A stretch of 50,812 nt of DNA from DATLGB01 sp038258425 (GCA_038258425.1 JBBSPV010000027.1:1-50812), one strand, 5' to 3'; positions 30,289 to 39,405 are shown, numbered from the stretch's first letter. The notes: generated from the letters alone by a model not told the origin. Numbers and translations: made by a program.

Positions 30289-32889
30289 ATGAGCGAGACC
30301 GACGGCGATCCCCGCACGCTGTACCTGCTGGACGGCAACTCGCTCGCCTACCGGGCCTTCTTCGCGCTGCCGGAGTCCATCGCCACCTCGGACGGGCGGC
30401 CGACGAACGCGATCTTCGGGTTCGCCTCCATGCTCGTCAAGCTCGTGACCGACCACGGCGTCGTCCCGACCGTCGTGGTCTGGGACGCCGGCTCCTCCGG
30501 GCGCAAGGAGGTCTATCCGGAGTACAAGGCCCAGCGCTCCAAGCAGCCCGACCTGCTGCGGGAGCAGTGGCCGGCGCTCGTGCCGCTCGTGGAGGCCTTT
30601 GGCTACACGAACATGCGCGTCGACGGCTTCGAGGCCGACGACGTCATCGCCTCCCTGGCCGAGCAGGCGCGGGCCGACGGCATCCCGGTGATGATCGTCA
30701 CCGGCGACCGGGACGCCTTCCAGCTCGTCGGCGACGAGATCCGCGTCATGGCCACCGCGCGCGGGATCACGGAGACGAAGGTCTACGACCGCGACGCGGT
30801 CGTCGACCGCTACGGGATCGAGCCCACGCTCATCCCGGACTTCTACGGCCTCAAGGGCGACACCTCCGACAACATCCCGGGCGTGCCCGGCATCGGCGAC
30901 AAGACGGCCTCGGACCTCTTGCAGCGCTTCGGCGACCTCGAGACGGTGCTCGCCTCCGTCGACGAGATCTCCGGCGCCAAGCGCAAGCAGAACCTCCGCG
31001 AGCACGCCGACGACGCGCGCGTGTCCAAGCAGCTGGCGACCATGCGCCGCGACGTCCCCGTGGAGCTCGACCTCGCCGAGGAGCTCGTGCGCCGGCCCGA
31101 CCGCTCCCGGCTGCGGGCGATGTTCCGCGAGTTCGAGCTGCGCGACCCGCTGCGGCGGCTGGAGGAGGCGCTCGCCGAGCACGAGGCCGGCGAGGCCGAG
31201 CTGCCGCGCCCCGAGGACGCCACCCGCGTGTCCCTCGAGGTGCGCCCAGGCCCCGCCGCCGACCTCGCCGGGCTTCCGGGCGAGGAGCTCGCGCTCGCGG
31301 CCATGCCGCCCGTGGTGCCCGAGGGCGAGCTGCTCGCCGCCGGCGAGCAGTGGCGCTTCGGCGCCTGGGGCGGGGAGGGCGCCGCGCTCGCCGGGGCCGT
31401 CGCGGACCCCGCCGAGCTCGCGGCCGCCGCGGGCGAGCGGCGCGTCGTCGCCCATGACGCCAAGGCCCTGCTCGCCGTCCCGGCCCGGCTGGCCTTCGAC
31501 TCGGAGATCGGGGCCTACCTGCTCGACCCCGCCCGCCGCGGCTACCCGCTGCACGAGCTGGCCGAGGAGCGCGGCATGGCGGTCGACGGCGAGGACGAGC
31601 TCGCGGTGGAGGCGGCGCTGTGCCTCGAGCTGGCCCGGCGCCAGCGCCCGCAGCTCGCCGAGCGCGGCCTGACCGACCTGCTCGAGCGCGTCGAGCTGCC
31701 GCTCGTGCGGGTGCTGCGGGCCATGGAGGTCGCCGGCATCAAGCTCGACGTCGCCCGCCTGGACGAGGTCGGCCTGGGGGTCAACGATCGCTGCGTGGTG
31801 CTCGAGCGCGAGATCTGGGAGCTCGCCGGGGACGAGTTCGTGATCGGCTCACCCCAGCAGCTCGGCCACGTGCTGTTCGAGACGCTCGGCCTGTCGCGCA
31901 AGCGACGCGGCAAGACGGGCTTCTCCACGGACGCCCGGGTGCTGCAGGCGATCCGCGACGAGCACCCGATCATCCCGAAGATCGAGGAGTACCGGGAGCT
32001 GTCCAAGCTCGCCCAGACGTACTTCGAGACCCTCAAGGCCCACATCGCCGCCGACACCGGTCGGCTGCACACGACCTTCCAGCAGACCGCGACCGCCACG
32101 GGCCGGCTCTCCTCGATCAACCCGAACCTCCAGAACATCCCCATCCGCACGGAGACGGGCCGCGAGATCCGCCGCTGCTTCGTCGCCGAGCCCGGCCACC
32201 TGCTGCTGTCGGTCGACTACGGGCAGGTCGAGCTGCGCGTGCTCGCCCACATCGCCGGCGAGGACGTGCTGCGCGACATCTTCCACCGCGGCGGCGACGT
32301 CCATACGGAGACCGCCTCGAAGGTGTTCGACCTGCCGCCGGACCAGCTCGACGTCGGCATGCGCTCCAAGGCCAAGATGGTCAACTACGGGATCGTCTAC
32401 GGCCTCAGCGCCTACGGGCTCTCCGATCGGCTCGGGATCGGCCAGGACGAGGCGCAGACGTTCATCGACCGCTACCTCGAGCGCTTCCCGGCGGTGGCCC
32501 GCTTCATGACGGAGGCCGTCGAGCAGGCCGAGCAGCACGGCTACGTGTCGACGCTGCTGGGCCGGCGACGCCAGATCCCCGAGCTGCGCGCGCGCAACTG
32601 GGGGGTGCGCAAGCTCGGCGAGCGGCTCGCGGTCAACACGGTCATCCAGGGCACCGCGGCCGACATCATCAAGGTCGCGATGGTCCGTTGCCACGACGCG
32701 CTGGCCGAGGCGGGCCTGCGCACGCAGCTGATCCTCCAGATCCACGACGAGTTGCTCTTCGAGGGGCCGCCCGGGGAGATGGAGGCGGCCGAGGCGCTCG
32801 TCTGCCGAGAGATGGTCGCCGCCGCCGACCTCGACCCGGCGCTCGCCGTGGACGCCGGCGTCGGGCCGAACTGGCTCGAGGCGAAGTAG
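30289..32889 (+). CDS. polA: DNA polymerase I
   Basis: 866 residues. N-terminal 5'-3' exonuclease (about 1-300: YLLDGNSLAYRAFFAL, DGFEADDVIAS, GDRDAFQLV, GDTSDNIPGVPGIG). The middle 3'-5' exonuclease-like domain is degenerate: the usual DxE, NxxxD and YxxxD residues are absent, so no proofreading is expected. Polymerase motifs: A DYGQVELR (Asp643), B RSKAKMVNYGIVYG with Tyr700, C QIHDELLFE (Asp820). Tyr700 is where many Pol I enzymes have Phe. The enzyme fills gaps in excision repair and replaces RNA primers; uvrB is in the same window. It converges on a small gene 17 bases away. Confidence 0.97.
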   Translation: MSETDGDPRTLYLLDGNSLAYRAFFALPESIATSDGRPTNAIFGFASMLVKLVTDHGVVPTVVVWDAGSSGRKEVYPEYKAQRSKQPDLLREQWPALVPLVEAFGYTNMRVDGFEADDVIASLAEQARADGIPVMIVTGDRDAFQLVGDEIRVMATARGITETKVYDRDAVVDRYGIEPTLIPDFYGLKGDTSDNIPGVPGIGDKTASDLLQRFGDLETVLASVDEISGAKRKQNLREHADDARVSKQLATMRRDVPVELDLAEELVRRPDRSRLRAMFREFELRDPLRRLEEALAEHEAGEAELPRPEDATRVSLEVRPGPAADLAGLPGEELALAAMPPVVPEGELLAAGEQWRFGAWGGEGAALAGAVADPAELAAAAGERRVVAHDAKALLAVPARLAFDSEIGAYLLDPARRGYPLHELAEERGMAVDGEDELAVEAALCLELARRQRPQLAERGLTDLLERVELPLVRVLRAMEVAGIKLDVARLDEVGLGVNDRCVVLEREIWELAGDEFVIGSPQQLGHVLFETLGLSRKRRGKTGFSTDARVLQAIRDEHPIIPKIEEYRELSKLAQTYFETLKAHIAADTGRLHTTFQQTATATGRLSSINPNLQNIPIRTETGREIRRCFVAEPGHLLLSVDYGQVELRVLAHIAGEDVLRDIFHRGGDVHTETASKVFDLPPDQLDVGMRSKAKMVNYGIVYGLSAYGLSDRLGIGQDEAQTFIDRYLERFPAVARFMTEAVEQAEQHGYVSTLLGRRRQIPELRARNWGVRKLGERLAVNTVIQGTAADIIKVAMVRCHDALAEAGLRTQLILQIHDELLFEGPPGEMEAAEALVCREMVAAADLDPALAVDAGVGPNWLEAK

Positions 32890-32890
32890 G

Positions 32891-32919
32891 GCGCCCGCGG
32901 CTCAGGTCAGCGGGGGCGC
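32891..32919. terminator. hairpin between polA and the convergent small gene
   Basis: GCGCCCGC (32891-32898), starting two bases after the polA stop, can pair with GCGGGGGCGC (32910-32919) with a two-base bulge. It overlaps the last codons of the opposite gene. No T tract. Confidence 0.3.
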
Positions 32920-33191
32920 AGGAAGCGCGGCACCCGGATGGGCGAGAACTTGTCGAAGGCCGCGTAGCCGAAGGCGCCCGGCTCCAGCCTGGCGGCCAGC
33001 TCGCGCAGCTCGCGCCGTTCGGCGGGGCTGAGCCCGCGCGGGTGGCTCGCGAGCCAGGCCAGCCGGCGGCGCTCGTCGGAGCGCAGCGCCCCGAGGTGCC
33101 GGCGGGCGAGCAGGGCTATCTGGACGATGGCGACCAGGCGGAAGAAGGGCATGGCCCGGGCCGCCCGCCAGGTGGAGGAGATCGGTCCCAT
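32907..33191 (-). CDS. small basic protein of unknown function
   Basis: 94 residues. A hydrophobic stretch at about 14-28 (MPFFRLVAIVQIALLA), then an Arg/Glu/Leu-rich helical segment (RRLAWLASHPRGLSPAERRELRELAARL), then an aromatic and basic end (FGYAAFDKFSPIRVPRFL). No family recognised. It lies 99 bp downstream of the flavoprotein paralogue on the same strand and may share its transcript. Confidence 0.6.
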   Translation of the reverse strand: MGPISSTWRAARAMPFFRLVAIVQIALLARRHLGALRSDERRRLAWLASHPRGLSPAERRELRELAARLEPGAFGYAAFDKFSPIRVPRFLRPR

Positions 33192-33290
33192 GCCCTGAGA
33201 GCTACCCCACGGGGGCCGCGTCCACCGACGACCCGCCCGGTCGTCTCGGCGGTGAGCACGCTCGGCGTCTCGAGGGCGCCGGCCCGGGCG

Positions 33291-34481
33291 TCAGGCCGCC
33301 GCGGCGGCCTCGGCGCCTGCGGCCGACGCCGCCGGCGGCGGCGCCGGCAGCACCGCCTCCGGCGGGCAGATGCGCAGGTAGCGCCCGAAGGCCCAGCGGG
33401 AGATCCGGCCGCGCGTGAACGACCGCGTGGCCGCGTCGAGCACCCGGCCGTGCAGGTGCCGGATGACCTGCTGCACGCCGAACATGGAGCGGAACTTCCA
33501 GCGCATCGCGTCCGAGGCGGCCGCGTAGGCGGCCGCCGCGGCGGCTGCGTCCTGGCGACCTTCGAGCACCCGACGCAGCTCGCGGCCGAGCACGACCCCC
33601 ATGACGAGCGCCGGCCGGATGCCTTCCGCGGTCAGCGGCAGGCAGTGGCCGGCCGAGTCGCCGACGAAGAAGACGCCGTCCTCGGTCGCGTCGCGCAGCG
33701 CGTGCGGGATCCAGTTGCCCTGGTAGCCGTCCGGCTCGCGGCCGACGTCGGCGACGAGCGCGAGCGTGGGGTCCTTGACGTGCACGCGCGGGTCGAAGGA
33801 GCCGACGCCGACGCGCACCTCGTCGCCGGCCGGGAACGACCACGAGTAGCCCGGCGTCACGTAGCGCGTGTCGAGGAACAGCTCGAGGTCCTGCGCCGTG
33901 CCGCCCGGGTGGACCTCCAGGCCGCGCGACAGGCGCGCGTCCGGCGGCTGGACGGCGGGGCCTGCGGAGAGCACCCGGCGCCAGCCCAGCGCGTCCACCA
34001 GCAGCGGCGCGGTGAGCTCGCCACGGTCGGTGAGCAGCTTGTAGCGGGCTTCGCCCTCCACGACGCCTTCGGTGCCGTGGGGGACGACGTCGCCTCGCGC
34101 GTGCACCTTGGCGGTCTCGAACGTCGCCTCCCCGCACTGCTCCCACAGGGCCTCGCAGAGCTCGCGATAGTCGAAGGTCGAGAACGTGAAGGGCAACGGC
34201 CAGCGGCCGCGGACGCGCGGCGTGTGCACGAGCAGGTCGCCGAAGGTCTGGCGCACGGCGCGCTCGAGCCCGAGGTTGACCAGCAGCTCGGTCGGCGCGG
34301 CGCACGCGCTCGTCTGGCGCTCGCCGACCTCGTAGCGGTCGAGGACGAGCACCCGCGCGCCGGTGCCGCGCAGCTCGCGCGCGACGGCCAGGCCGGCGAA
34401 GGAGGCGCCGCACACGATGACGTCCCAGTCGCGCGGCAGGGGGGTGCGCTCGGCTCCGCGCTTGGTGGCTCGGACGGGCAT
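33291..34481 (-). CDS. FAD-dependent oxidoreductase, geranylgeranyl reductase-like (paralogue of 10258-11502)
   Basis: 396 residues. FAD-binding GASFAG at 25-30, DRYEVGERQTSACAAPT, FDYRELCEALWEQC, DALGWRRVL and the second FAD motif GDSAGHCLPLTAEGIRPAL. These blocks are shared almost word for word with the flavoprotein at 10258-11502, so the two are clear paralogues. The family reduces isoprenoid chains or hydroxylates aromatic substrates. Here there is no synthase neighbour. A TACGCT -10 six bases before the ATG suggests leaderless expression. The C-terminus is an Ala/Pro-rich tail. Confidence 0.82.
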   Translation of the reverse strand: MPVRATKRGAERTPLPRDWDVIVCGASFAGLAVARELRGTGARVLVLDRYEVGERQTSACAAPTELLVNLGLERAVRQTFGDLLVHTPRVRGRWPLPFTFSTFDYRELCEALWEQCGEATFETAKVHARGDVVPHGTEGVVEGEARYKLLTDRGELTAPLLVDALGWRRVLSAGPAVQPPDARLSRGLEVHPGGTAQDLELFLDTRYVTPGYSWSFPAGDEVRVGVGSFDPRVHVKDPTLALVADVGREPDGYQGNWIPHALRDATEDGVFFVGDSAGHCLPLTAEGIRPALVMGVVLGRELRRVLEGRQDAAAAAAAYAAASDAMRWKFRSMFGVQQVIRHLHGRVLDAATRSFTRGRISRWAFGRYLRICPPEAVLPAPPPAASAAGAEAAAAA

Positions 34482-34487
34482 GCCCCG

Positions 34488-34493
34488 AGCGTA
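34488..34493 (-). promoter_or_regulatory. -10 element (TACGCT) of the flavoprotein paralogue
   Basis: On the minus strand TACGCT ends six bases before the ATG at 34481. The 73-bp gap to the divergent GGDEF gene holds no other clear signal. Confidence 0.45.
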
Positions 34494-34554
34494 ACGGCGT
34501 CACTGCCGGTCCAGACCCGCGCTGGCGCTTCGGCGTCCGGTCGGCAACCGACGG

Positions 34555-36600
34555 ATGGGCTACAGATCCGGGCCCCTCGTGCCGACGACTACTCGGGTGA
34601 TGCCTCGCACGGCCGCGTCCCGTCCTCCGCCTCCCCGGCACGACGCGGCGGTGCCCCCCGCCGTCCGGGTGCTCGTCGCCGCCTTGTGCGGGCTGACCGC
34701 CGTCTACGTCGGGGCGCTCGTGCTCGGCGTCGGGCGCGGGGACGGGCTGCGCACGTGGCTGCTGCCGGTGCTGCTGCTCGGGTCGGCCGCCGTCTGCGCG
34801 TGGCGTGCCGCCACGGCCACGCCGGACCGCTGGGCCTGGCGGCTGTTCGCGATCTCCATGGTCTGCTGGGCGCTCGGGGAGCTCTCCTTCGGGCTGTGGT
34901 TCGCCCGCGGCGGCCGCGATCCGGCGGTCTCGGGCGCCGACCTGCCCTGGCTGCTGCAGTACCCGACGGCGGCGTGGGCGCTCGCGCTGCTGCTGCGCCG
35001 CCGGGCCGGCCGGCTCACGCGCGCGCTGCAGCTCGACGCGCTGATCGGCGCGGTGGCGGTCAGCGCCGTGGCCGGCGCGGCCGTGGCCTCGCTGCCGCTC
35101 GACGGCCAGGGCGTGCTGGACCACCTGATCGCCGTCGCCTACCCGGCGGGCGACGTGCTGCTGCTCGTCTTCATCGCCGGCACGTTCGCCGTGGGCGGCC
35201 GCGGGCTGTCGGTCACCTGGTGGCTGCTGGCCGGCTCCTTCGCCGTCCAGGTCGGCACGGACCTCGCCTACATGCAGAAGACGGCCGCCGGCGCGTACGT
35301 CGCCGGGACGTGGACGGACATCGGCTGGCCGCTGTGCACGGTGCTGCTGGCGCTCGCGGCCCTGCGGGCGCGCGACGTCCACGCGGACGAGGCGCAGGCG
35401 GACGGGCGGCTCGGCCCCGGCCTCGTGTTCGGCGGGCTGGCCGTGGCCGTCGTCATCGTCGACCACGTCCAGGGGCTCCCGTGGCCCGTGCTCGGGCTCG
35501 CGGTCCTCGCCCTGGCGCTCGTGACCGTGCGGATGGTCGTCGCCGTCCGGGAGAACGCCCGCCTGCTGGCCGCGTCGCAGGCCGAGGCGCACACGGACGC
35601 GCTCACCGGCCTCGGCAACCGCCGCGCCCTCATGCGCGACCTCGACGAGGTCCACGCGTTCGGGACGCCGACGGTGCTCGCGATGTACGACCTCAACGGC
35701 TTCAAGCGCTACAACGACGTCTTCGGGCACCCGGCGGGCGACGACCTGCTTCGGCGCCTGGCGGCCCGGCTGCGGGGGGTCGCCGACGAGCTGCCCGACG
35801 GTCGCGCCTACCGGCTGGGCGGCGACGAGTTCTGCGTCCTCGCCGCCTCCGGGCGCGCCACGGCGGGCGACGTCGTCGAGCGCGGGGCGGCGGCGCTCGT
35901 GCAACGGGGGGAGGGCTTCACCGTCGCCGCCTCCGCCGGCTGGGCCTGCGCGCCGCTGGCCGGGGGCCCCGCCGCGGTGCTCGGGGAGGCCGACCGGCAC
36001 ATGTACCGCGACAAGCAGGCCGACCGGCCGAGCCCCGGCCAGCAGACCGCGGGGGCGCTGGTGGCCGCCGTGCGCGCCCGCCACCCCGACCTGGGCGAGC
36101 ACCTCTCCGAGGTGGCCGAGCTCGCCGCCGACGTCGGCCGCCGCCTCGGGCTGGACCGGCGGGCCGTCGAGGAGGTGCGCGACGCCGCCGAGCTCCACGA
36201 CCTCGGCAAGCTCGCCATCCCCGACGCCATCCTCTCCAAGCCGGCTCCGCTGGACGCCGAGGAGTGGACGTTCATGCGCCGCCACACCCTCGTCGGCGAG
36301 CGCATCCTGCTCGCGGCGCCGGACCTCGGGGGCGTGGCCGCGCTCGTGCGCGCGAGCCACGAGCGCTGGGACGGCGGCGGCTACCCCGACGGGCTGAAGG
36401 GTGAGGAGATCCCGCTCGGCGCCCGCATCGTCGCGGTGTGCGACGCCTACGACGCGATGGTCACGCGCCGCCCCTACCGCGAGCCGCTTGCGCCGGAGGC
36501 GGCCGTCGTGGAACTGCGCGCCGCCGCCGGGCGCCAGTTCGACCCCGTCGTGGTCGAGGCCTTCGCCGGGGTCATGCCCCGGCCGGGCGTCCCCGCCTGA
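34555..36600 (+). CDS. membrane GGDEF / HD-GYP protein (c-di-GMP synthesis and hydrolysis)
   Basis: Up to 681 residues; the start is uncertain, with an ATG 15 codons later also plausible. A Pro/Arg-rich N-terminus is followed by eight or more hydrophobic segments (about 30-330). The GGDEF domain has YDLNGFKRYNDVFGHPAGDD and an intact GGDEF at 422-426, without the RxxD inhibitory motif just before it. The HD-GYP domain has HDLGK (His548, Asp549), RRHTLVGERIL and ERWDGGGYPDG with GYP at 609-611. One protein therefore carries both a likely diguanylate cyclase and a phosphodiesterase. The membrane part may sense a signal. It ends 47 bp before rpsA. Confidence 0.9.
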   Translation: MGYRSGPLVPTTTRVMPRTAASRPPPPRHDAAVPPAVRVLVAALCGLTAVYVGALVLGVGRGDGLRTWLLPVLLLGSAAVCAWRAATATPDRWAWRLFAISMVCWALGELSFGLWFARGGRDPAVSGADLPWLLQYPTAAWALALLLRRRAGRLTRALQLDALIGAVAVSAVAGAAVASLPLDGQGVLDHLIAVAYPAGDVLLLVFIAGTFAVGGRGLSVTWWLLAGSFAVQVGTDLAYMQKTAAGAYVAGTWTDIGWPLCTVLLALAALRARDVHADEAQADGRLGPGLVFGGLAVAVVIVDHVQGLPWPVLGLAVLALALVTVRMVVAVRENARLLAASQAEAHTDALTGLGNRRALMRDLDEVHAFGTPTVLAMYDLNGFKRYNDVFGHPAGDDLLRRLAARLRGVADELPDGRAYRLGGDEFCVLAASGRATAGDVVERGAAALVQRGEGFTVAASAGWACAPLAGGPAAVLGEADRHMYRDKQADRPSPGQQTAGALVAAVRARHPDLGEHLSEVAELAADVGRRLGLDRRAVEEVRDAAELHDLGKLAIPDAILSKPAPLDAEEWTFMRRHTLVGERILLAAPDLGGVAALVRASHERWDGGGYPDGLKGEEIPLGARIVAVCDAYDAMVTRRPYREPLAPEAAVVELRAAAGRQFDPVVVEAFAGVMPRPGVPA

Positions 36601-36629
36601 GGCGGGCTGCCGTCGCGGGGCCCGTCGCC

Positions 36630-36635
36630 TACACT
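36630..36635 (+). promoter_or_regulatory. -10 element (TACACT) of rpsA
   Basis: TACACT ends 12 bases before the rpsA ATG; identical to the hrcA hexamer. The implied leader is about five bases with no Shine-Dalgarno sequence. Confidence 0.4.
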
Positions 36636-36647
36636 CGACGGCTCCAC

Positions 36648-38030
36648 ATGAACGCCACTCTCGCCCCTCCAACCCCCTCCGCCAAGGTCGTCGACGGTTC
36701 CGACGGCCTGCTGCTCGAGATCGACGGGCAGATCGTCCCGAACTACGACGCCACCATCACCCCCTTCGACGAGGGCGACGTGGTCACCGGCAACGTCGTC
36801 CGCATCGACAAGGACGAGGTGCTGATCGACATCGGGTACAAGAGCGAAGGGGTCATCCCCTCCAACGAGCTCTCGATCCGCAAGTCGGTCGACCCCTCCG
36901 ACGAGGTGTCCATCGGCGAGGAGGTCGACGCGCTGGTCCTCACCAAAGAGGATCAGGACGGCCGGCTCATCCTCTCCAAGAAGCGCGCGCGCTTCGAGCG
37001 CGCCTGGCGCCGCATCGAGGCGGCCGCCGACTCGGGCCAGCCCGTCGAGGGCCAGGTCATCGAGGTCGTCAAGGGCGGCCTGATCATCGACCTCGGCGTG
37101 CGCGGCTTCCTGCCCGCGTCGCTCGTCGACATCCGCCGCGTCCCGAACCTCGACGAGTACCTCGGCACGCCGATCGAGTGCAAGGTCATCGAGCTCAACC
37201 GCTCCCGCAACAACGTCGTCCTCTCGCGCCGCGCGGTGCTCGAGGAGGAGCGCAAGGAGCAGCGGCAGCAGATCCTCGACCGGCTGCAGCCCGGCATGGT
37301 CATCGAGGGCCAGATCTCGAACATCGTCGACTTCGGCGCCTTCGTCGACCTCGACGGCATCGACGGCCTGATCCACATCTCCGAGCTGTCCTGGTCGCAC
37401 GTCAACCACCCGAGCGAGATCCTCTCCATCGGCGACACCGTGCAGATCAAGGTGCTCGACATCGACCGCGACCGCCAGCGCATCTCCCTGGGCCTCAAGC
37501 AGACCCAGGAGGACCCGTGGCAGCGCGTCGTGGACACGTACTCCGTGGGGGACGAGCTCGAGGGCCAGGTCACCAAGGTCGTGGCGTTCGGCGCCTTCGT
37601 GGAGATCCTCGAGGGGGTGGAGGGGCTCGTGCACATCTCCGAGCTCGCCTCCCACCACGTGGAGAACCCGCGCGAGGTCGTCGCGCCGGGGATGGAGGTC
37701 CGCGTCAAGATCCTCGAGATCGACTCGGAGCGCCGCCGCCTGTCGCTGTCGGTCAAGCGCGTCGAGGGCCAGGAGCTGCCGCTGATCGACGGGGGCGCCG
37801 CCGGCGACCTCGACGACATGCCCGAGCTCGATCTCTCCGAGGACGTCTTCACGGAGGGCGCGACCACGCCGTCCGTCGAGACCACCGACGAAGGGCCGGC
37901 CACCGTCGAGGGCGCCGCCGACAACACCGAGGTCGAGATCCCCGAGGGCGTCGACGACCAGGTGCAGCGCGAGGCCGAGGCCTCCCAGGGCGACGGCGAG
38001 ACCCCCGGCTCGACGGTCGAGCCCTCCTAG
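36648..38030 (+). CDS. rpsA: 30S ribosomal protein S1
   Basis: 460 residues. Four S1 OB-fold repeats at about 43-112, 130-200, 218-288 and 303-372, the last two with the strong core IVDFGAFVDLDGIDGLIHISEL and VVAFGAFVEILEGVEGLVHISEL. An acidic low-complexity tail of about 75 residues ends the protein. Four repeats and such a tail are usual for actinobacterial S1 (E. coli has six repeats). S1 helps mRNA binding to the 30S subunit. It precedes coaE with a 59-bp gap, a common actinobacterial order. Confidence 0.96.
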   Translation: MNATLAPPTPSAKVVDGSDGLLLEIDGQIVPNYDATITPFDEGDVVTGNVVRIDKDEVLIDIGYKSEGVIPSNELSIRKSVDPSDEVSIGEEVDALVLTKEDQDGRLILSKKRARFERAWRRIEAAADSGQPVEGQVIEVVKGGLIIDLGVRGFLPASLVDIRRVPNLDEYLGTPIECKVIELNRSRNNVVLSRRAVLEEERKEQRQQILDRLQPGMVIEGQISNIVDFGAFVDLDGIDGLIHISELSWSHVNHPSEILSIGDTVQIKVLDIDRDRQRISLGLKQTQEDPWQRVVDTYSVGDELEGQVTKVVAFGAFVEILEGVEGLVHISELASHHVENPREVVAPGMEVRVKILEIDSERRRLSLSVKRVEGQELPLIDGGAAGDLDDMPELDLSEDVFTEGATTPSVETTDEGPATVEGAADNTEVEIPEGVDDQVQREAEASQGDGETPGSTVEPS

Positions 38031-38089
38031 ACCGGCGTTCTGGGGTGGCGGAGCCGGCGCGGAAACGTCCGCAGGGGCGGGGAGCAGCC

Positions 38090-38719
38090 GTGTCCGGCGC
38101 CGGCGGGCCCCCGAGCGGTGTCTCCCGACCGCCGCTGGTCGGCCTGACCGGCGGGATCGGCGCCGGGAAGTCCGAGGCCCTCGCCGCGATGGAGCGCCTC
38201 GGGGCGGCGACCCTCTCCACCGACGCGGTCGTGCACGAGCTCTACGCCGAGCCCGAGCTCGTCGGGCTCGTGTGGGAGCGCTGGGGCGAGGAGGTCGTGC
38301 CGGACGGGACGGTCGACCGCTCCGCGGTCGCCCGCCGGGCGTTCGCCTCCGACGCCGAGCGCCGGTGGCTCGAGGGTGAGCTGTGGCCGCGTGTCGGCGC
38401 GCGCGTGGCGGACTTCGTGGCGGCCGAGGCCGCGCGCGAGCCGGCGCCTCGGGCGATCGTCGTGGAGACGCCGCTGCTCTTCGAGGCGGGCCTCGACGGC
38501 CGCTACGACGCGACGGTCGCCGTCGTCGCCGACGAGGCGGTCCGGGCAGCGCGCGCCGGCGGCCGCGGGCACGCGGCGCTCTCCGAGCGCACCACCCGCC
38601 AGCTCAGCCAGGAGGAGAAAGCGCGCCGCGCGACGTTCGCCGTCACCAACGACGGCAGCCTCGAGGCGCTGGAGCAGGCCCTGTCCGACGTCCTCGACAG
38701 ACTCGGGCCGCAGCCGTGA
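38090..38719 (+). CDS. coaE: dephospho-CoA kinase
   Basis: 209 residues from a GTG with GGGGAG nine bases upstream. P-loop GGIGAGKS at 21-28, LSTDAVVHELY, the substrate-site VVETPLLFEAGLD and the lid segment RQLSQEEKARRATF with the usual NDG end. It phosphorylates dephospho-CoA, the last step of CoA synthesis, in the cytoplasm. The first 15 residues are a Gly/Pro extension. The stop overlaps the GTG of the lytic transglycosylase (GTGA). Confidence 0.94.
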   Translation: MSGAGGPPSGVSRPPLVGLTGGIGAGKSEALAAMERLGAATLSTDAVVHELYAEPELVGLVWERWGEEVVPDGTVDRSAVARRAFASDAERRWLEGELWPRVGARVADFVAAEAAREPAPRAIVVETPLLFEAGLDGRYDATVAVVADEAVRAARAGGRGHAALSERTTRQLSQEEKARRATFAVTNDGSLEALEQALSDVLDRLGPQP

Positions 38720-39390
38720 GCAGTCCCGTCCGCGCCCGTCCCCGCACCGGCTCACCGAGCCGGCCCCCCGCCCCGCGAGGCCCCCGGCCGCGCGACCGGG
38801 GCTCCGTGCTGCGCCGCCGCCGGGTGCTGCTGCTCGGCGTCATCGGGGCGGTGGCGATCGTGGCGGCGCTCACGTCCCCCGTCGCCGACAAGGCGGTGCA
38901 GGAGATCGCCCTGCCGCTGCGCCACGAGGACATCATCCGCCAGCAGGCCGCCGACAAGGATCTCGATCCGGCGCTGATCGCCGCCGTCATCTACCAGGAG
39001 TCGCGCTTCCGCGATGGCCAGACCTCGGAGGCCGGAGCCAAGGGGCTGATGCAGCTGCTGCCGGCGACCGCGACCTACATCGCGCGCCTCTCGGGCGGCA
39101 CGGCGTTCGAGAGCGGCGACCTCGCCACGCCGCAGGTCAACATCGCCTACGGCGCCTACTACCTGCGCTACCTCGAGAGGAAGTACCGCGGCTCGGACGC
39201 GCTGGCGCTCGCCGCCTACAACGCGGGGGAGGGCAAGGTCGACGGGTGGCTCGCCGACAGCTCGGCCGACGGCACGACGTTCGATCCGGGCCAGCACATC
39301 CCGTTCCCCGAGACGCGCAACTACGTGCGTCAGGTGCTCGACGCCCGCCGCGAGTACCGCCGCCAGTACCGGTCCGAGCTCGGCCTCTAG
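38716..39390 (+). CDS. membrane-anchored lytic transglycosylase (SLT domain)
   Basis: 224 residues. A Pro/Arg-rich cytoplasmic start, one membrane anchor at about 37-54 (VLLLGVIGAVAIVAALTS), then a soluble lytic transglycosylase domain: LIAAVIYQESRF with catalytic Glu95, SEAGAKGLMQLLPATA, NIAYGAYYLRYL and LALAAYNAGEG. It cleaves peptidoglycan glycan strands outside the membrane, forming anhydro ends. The overlap with coaE gives the order rpsA-coaE-slt. Confidence 0.93.
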   Translation: MSSPVRARPRTGSPSRPPAPRGPRPRDRGSVLRRRRVLLLGVIGAVAIVAALTSPVADKAVQEIALPLRHEDIIRQQAADKDLDPALIAAVIYQESRFRDGQTSEAGAKGLMQLLPATATYIARLSGGTAFESGDLATPQVNIAYGAYYLRYLERKYRGSDALALAAYNAGEGKVDGWLADSSADGTTFDPGQHIPFPETRNYVRQVLDARREYRRQYRSELGL

Positions 39391-39405
39391 CCGGGCAGCG
39401 CGGCC

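Noticed and set aside
26583..31457. 1624-codon plus-strand frame
   Set aside because: Antisense to the epimerase, LysR and malic enzyme genes and out of frame with thioredoxin and polA; no domain recognisable.
31620..36404. 1594-codon plus-strand frame
   Set aside because: Out of frame with polA and the GGDEF gene, antisense to the flavoprotein; Arg/Pro/Ala-rich without motifs.
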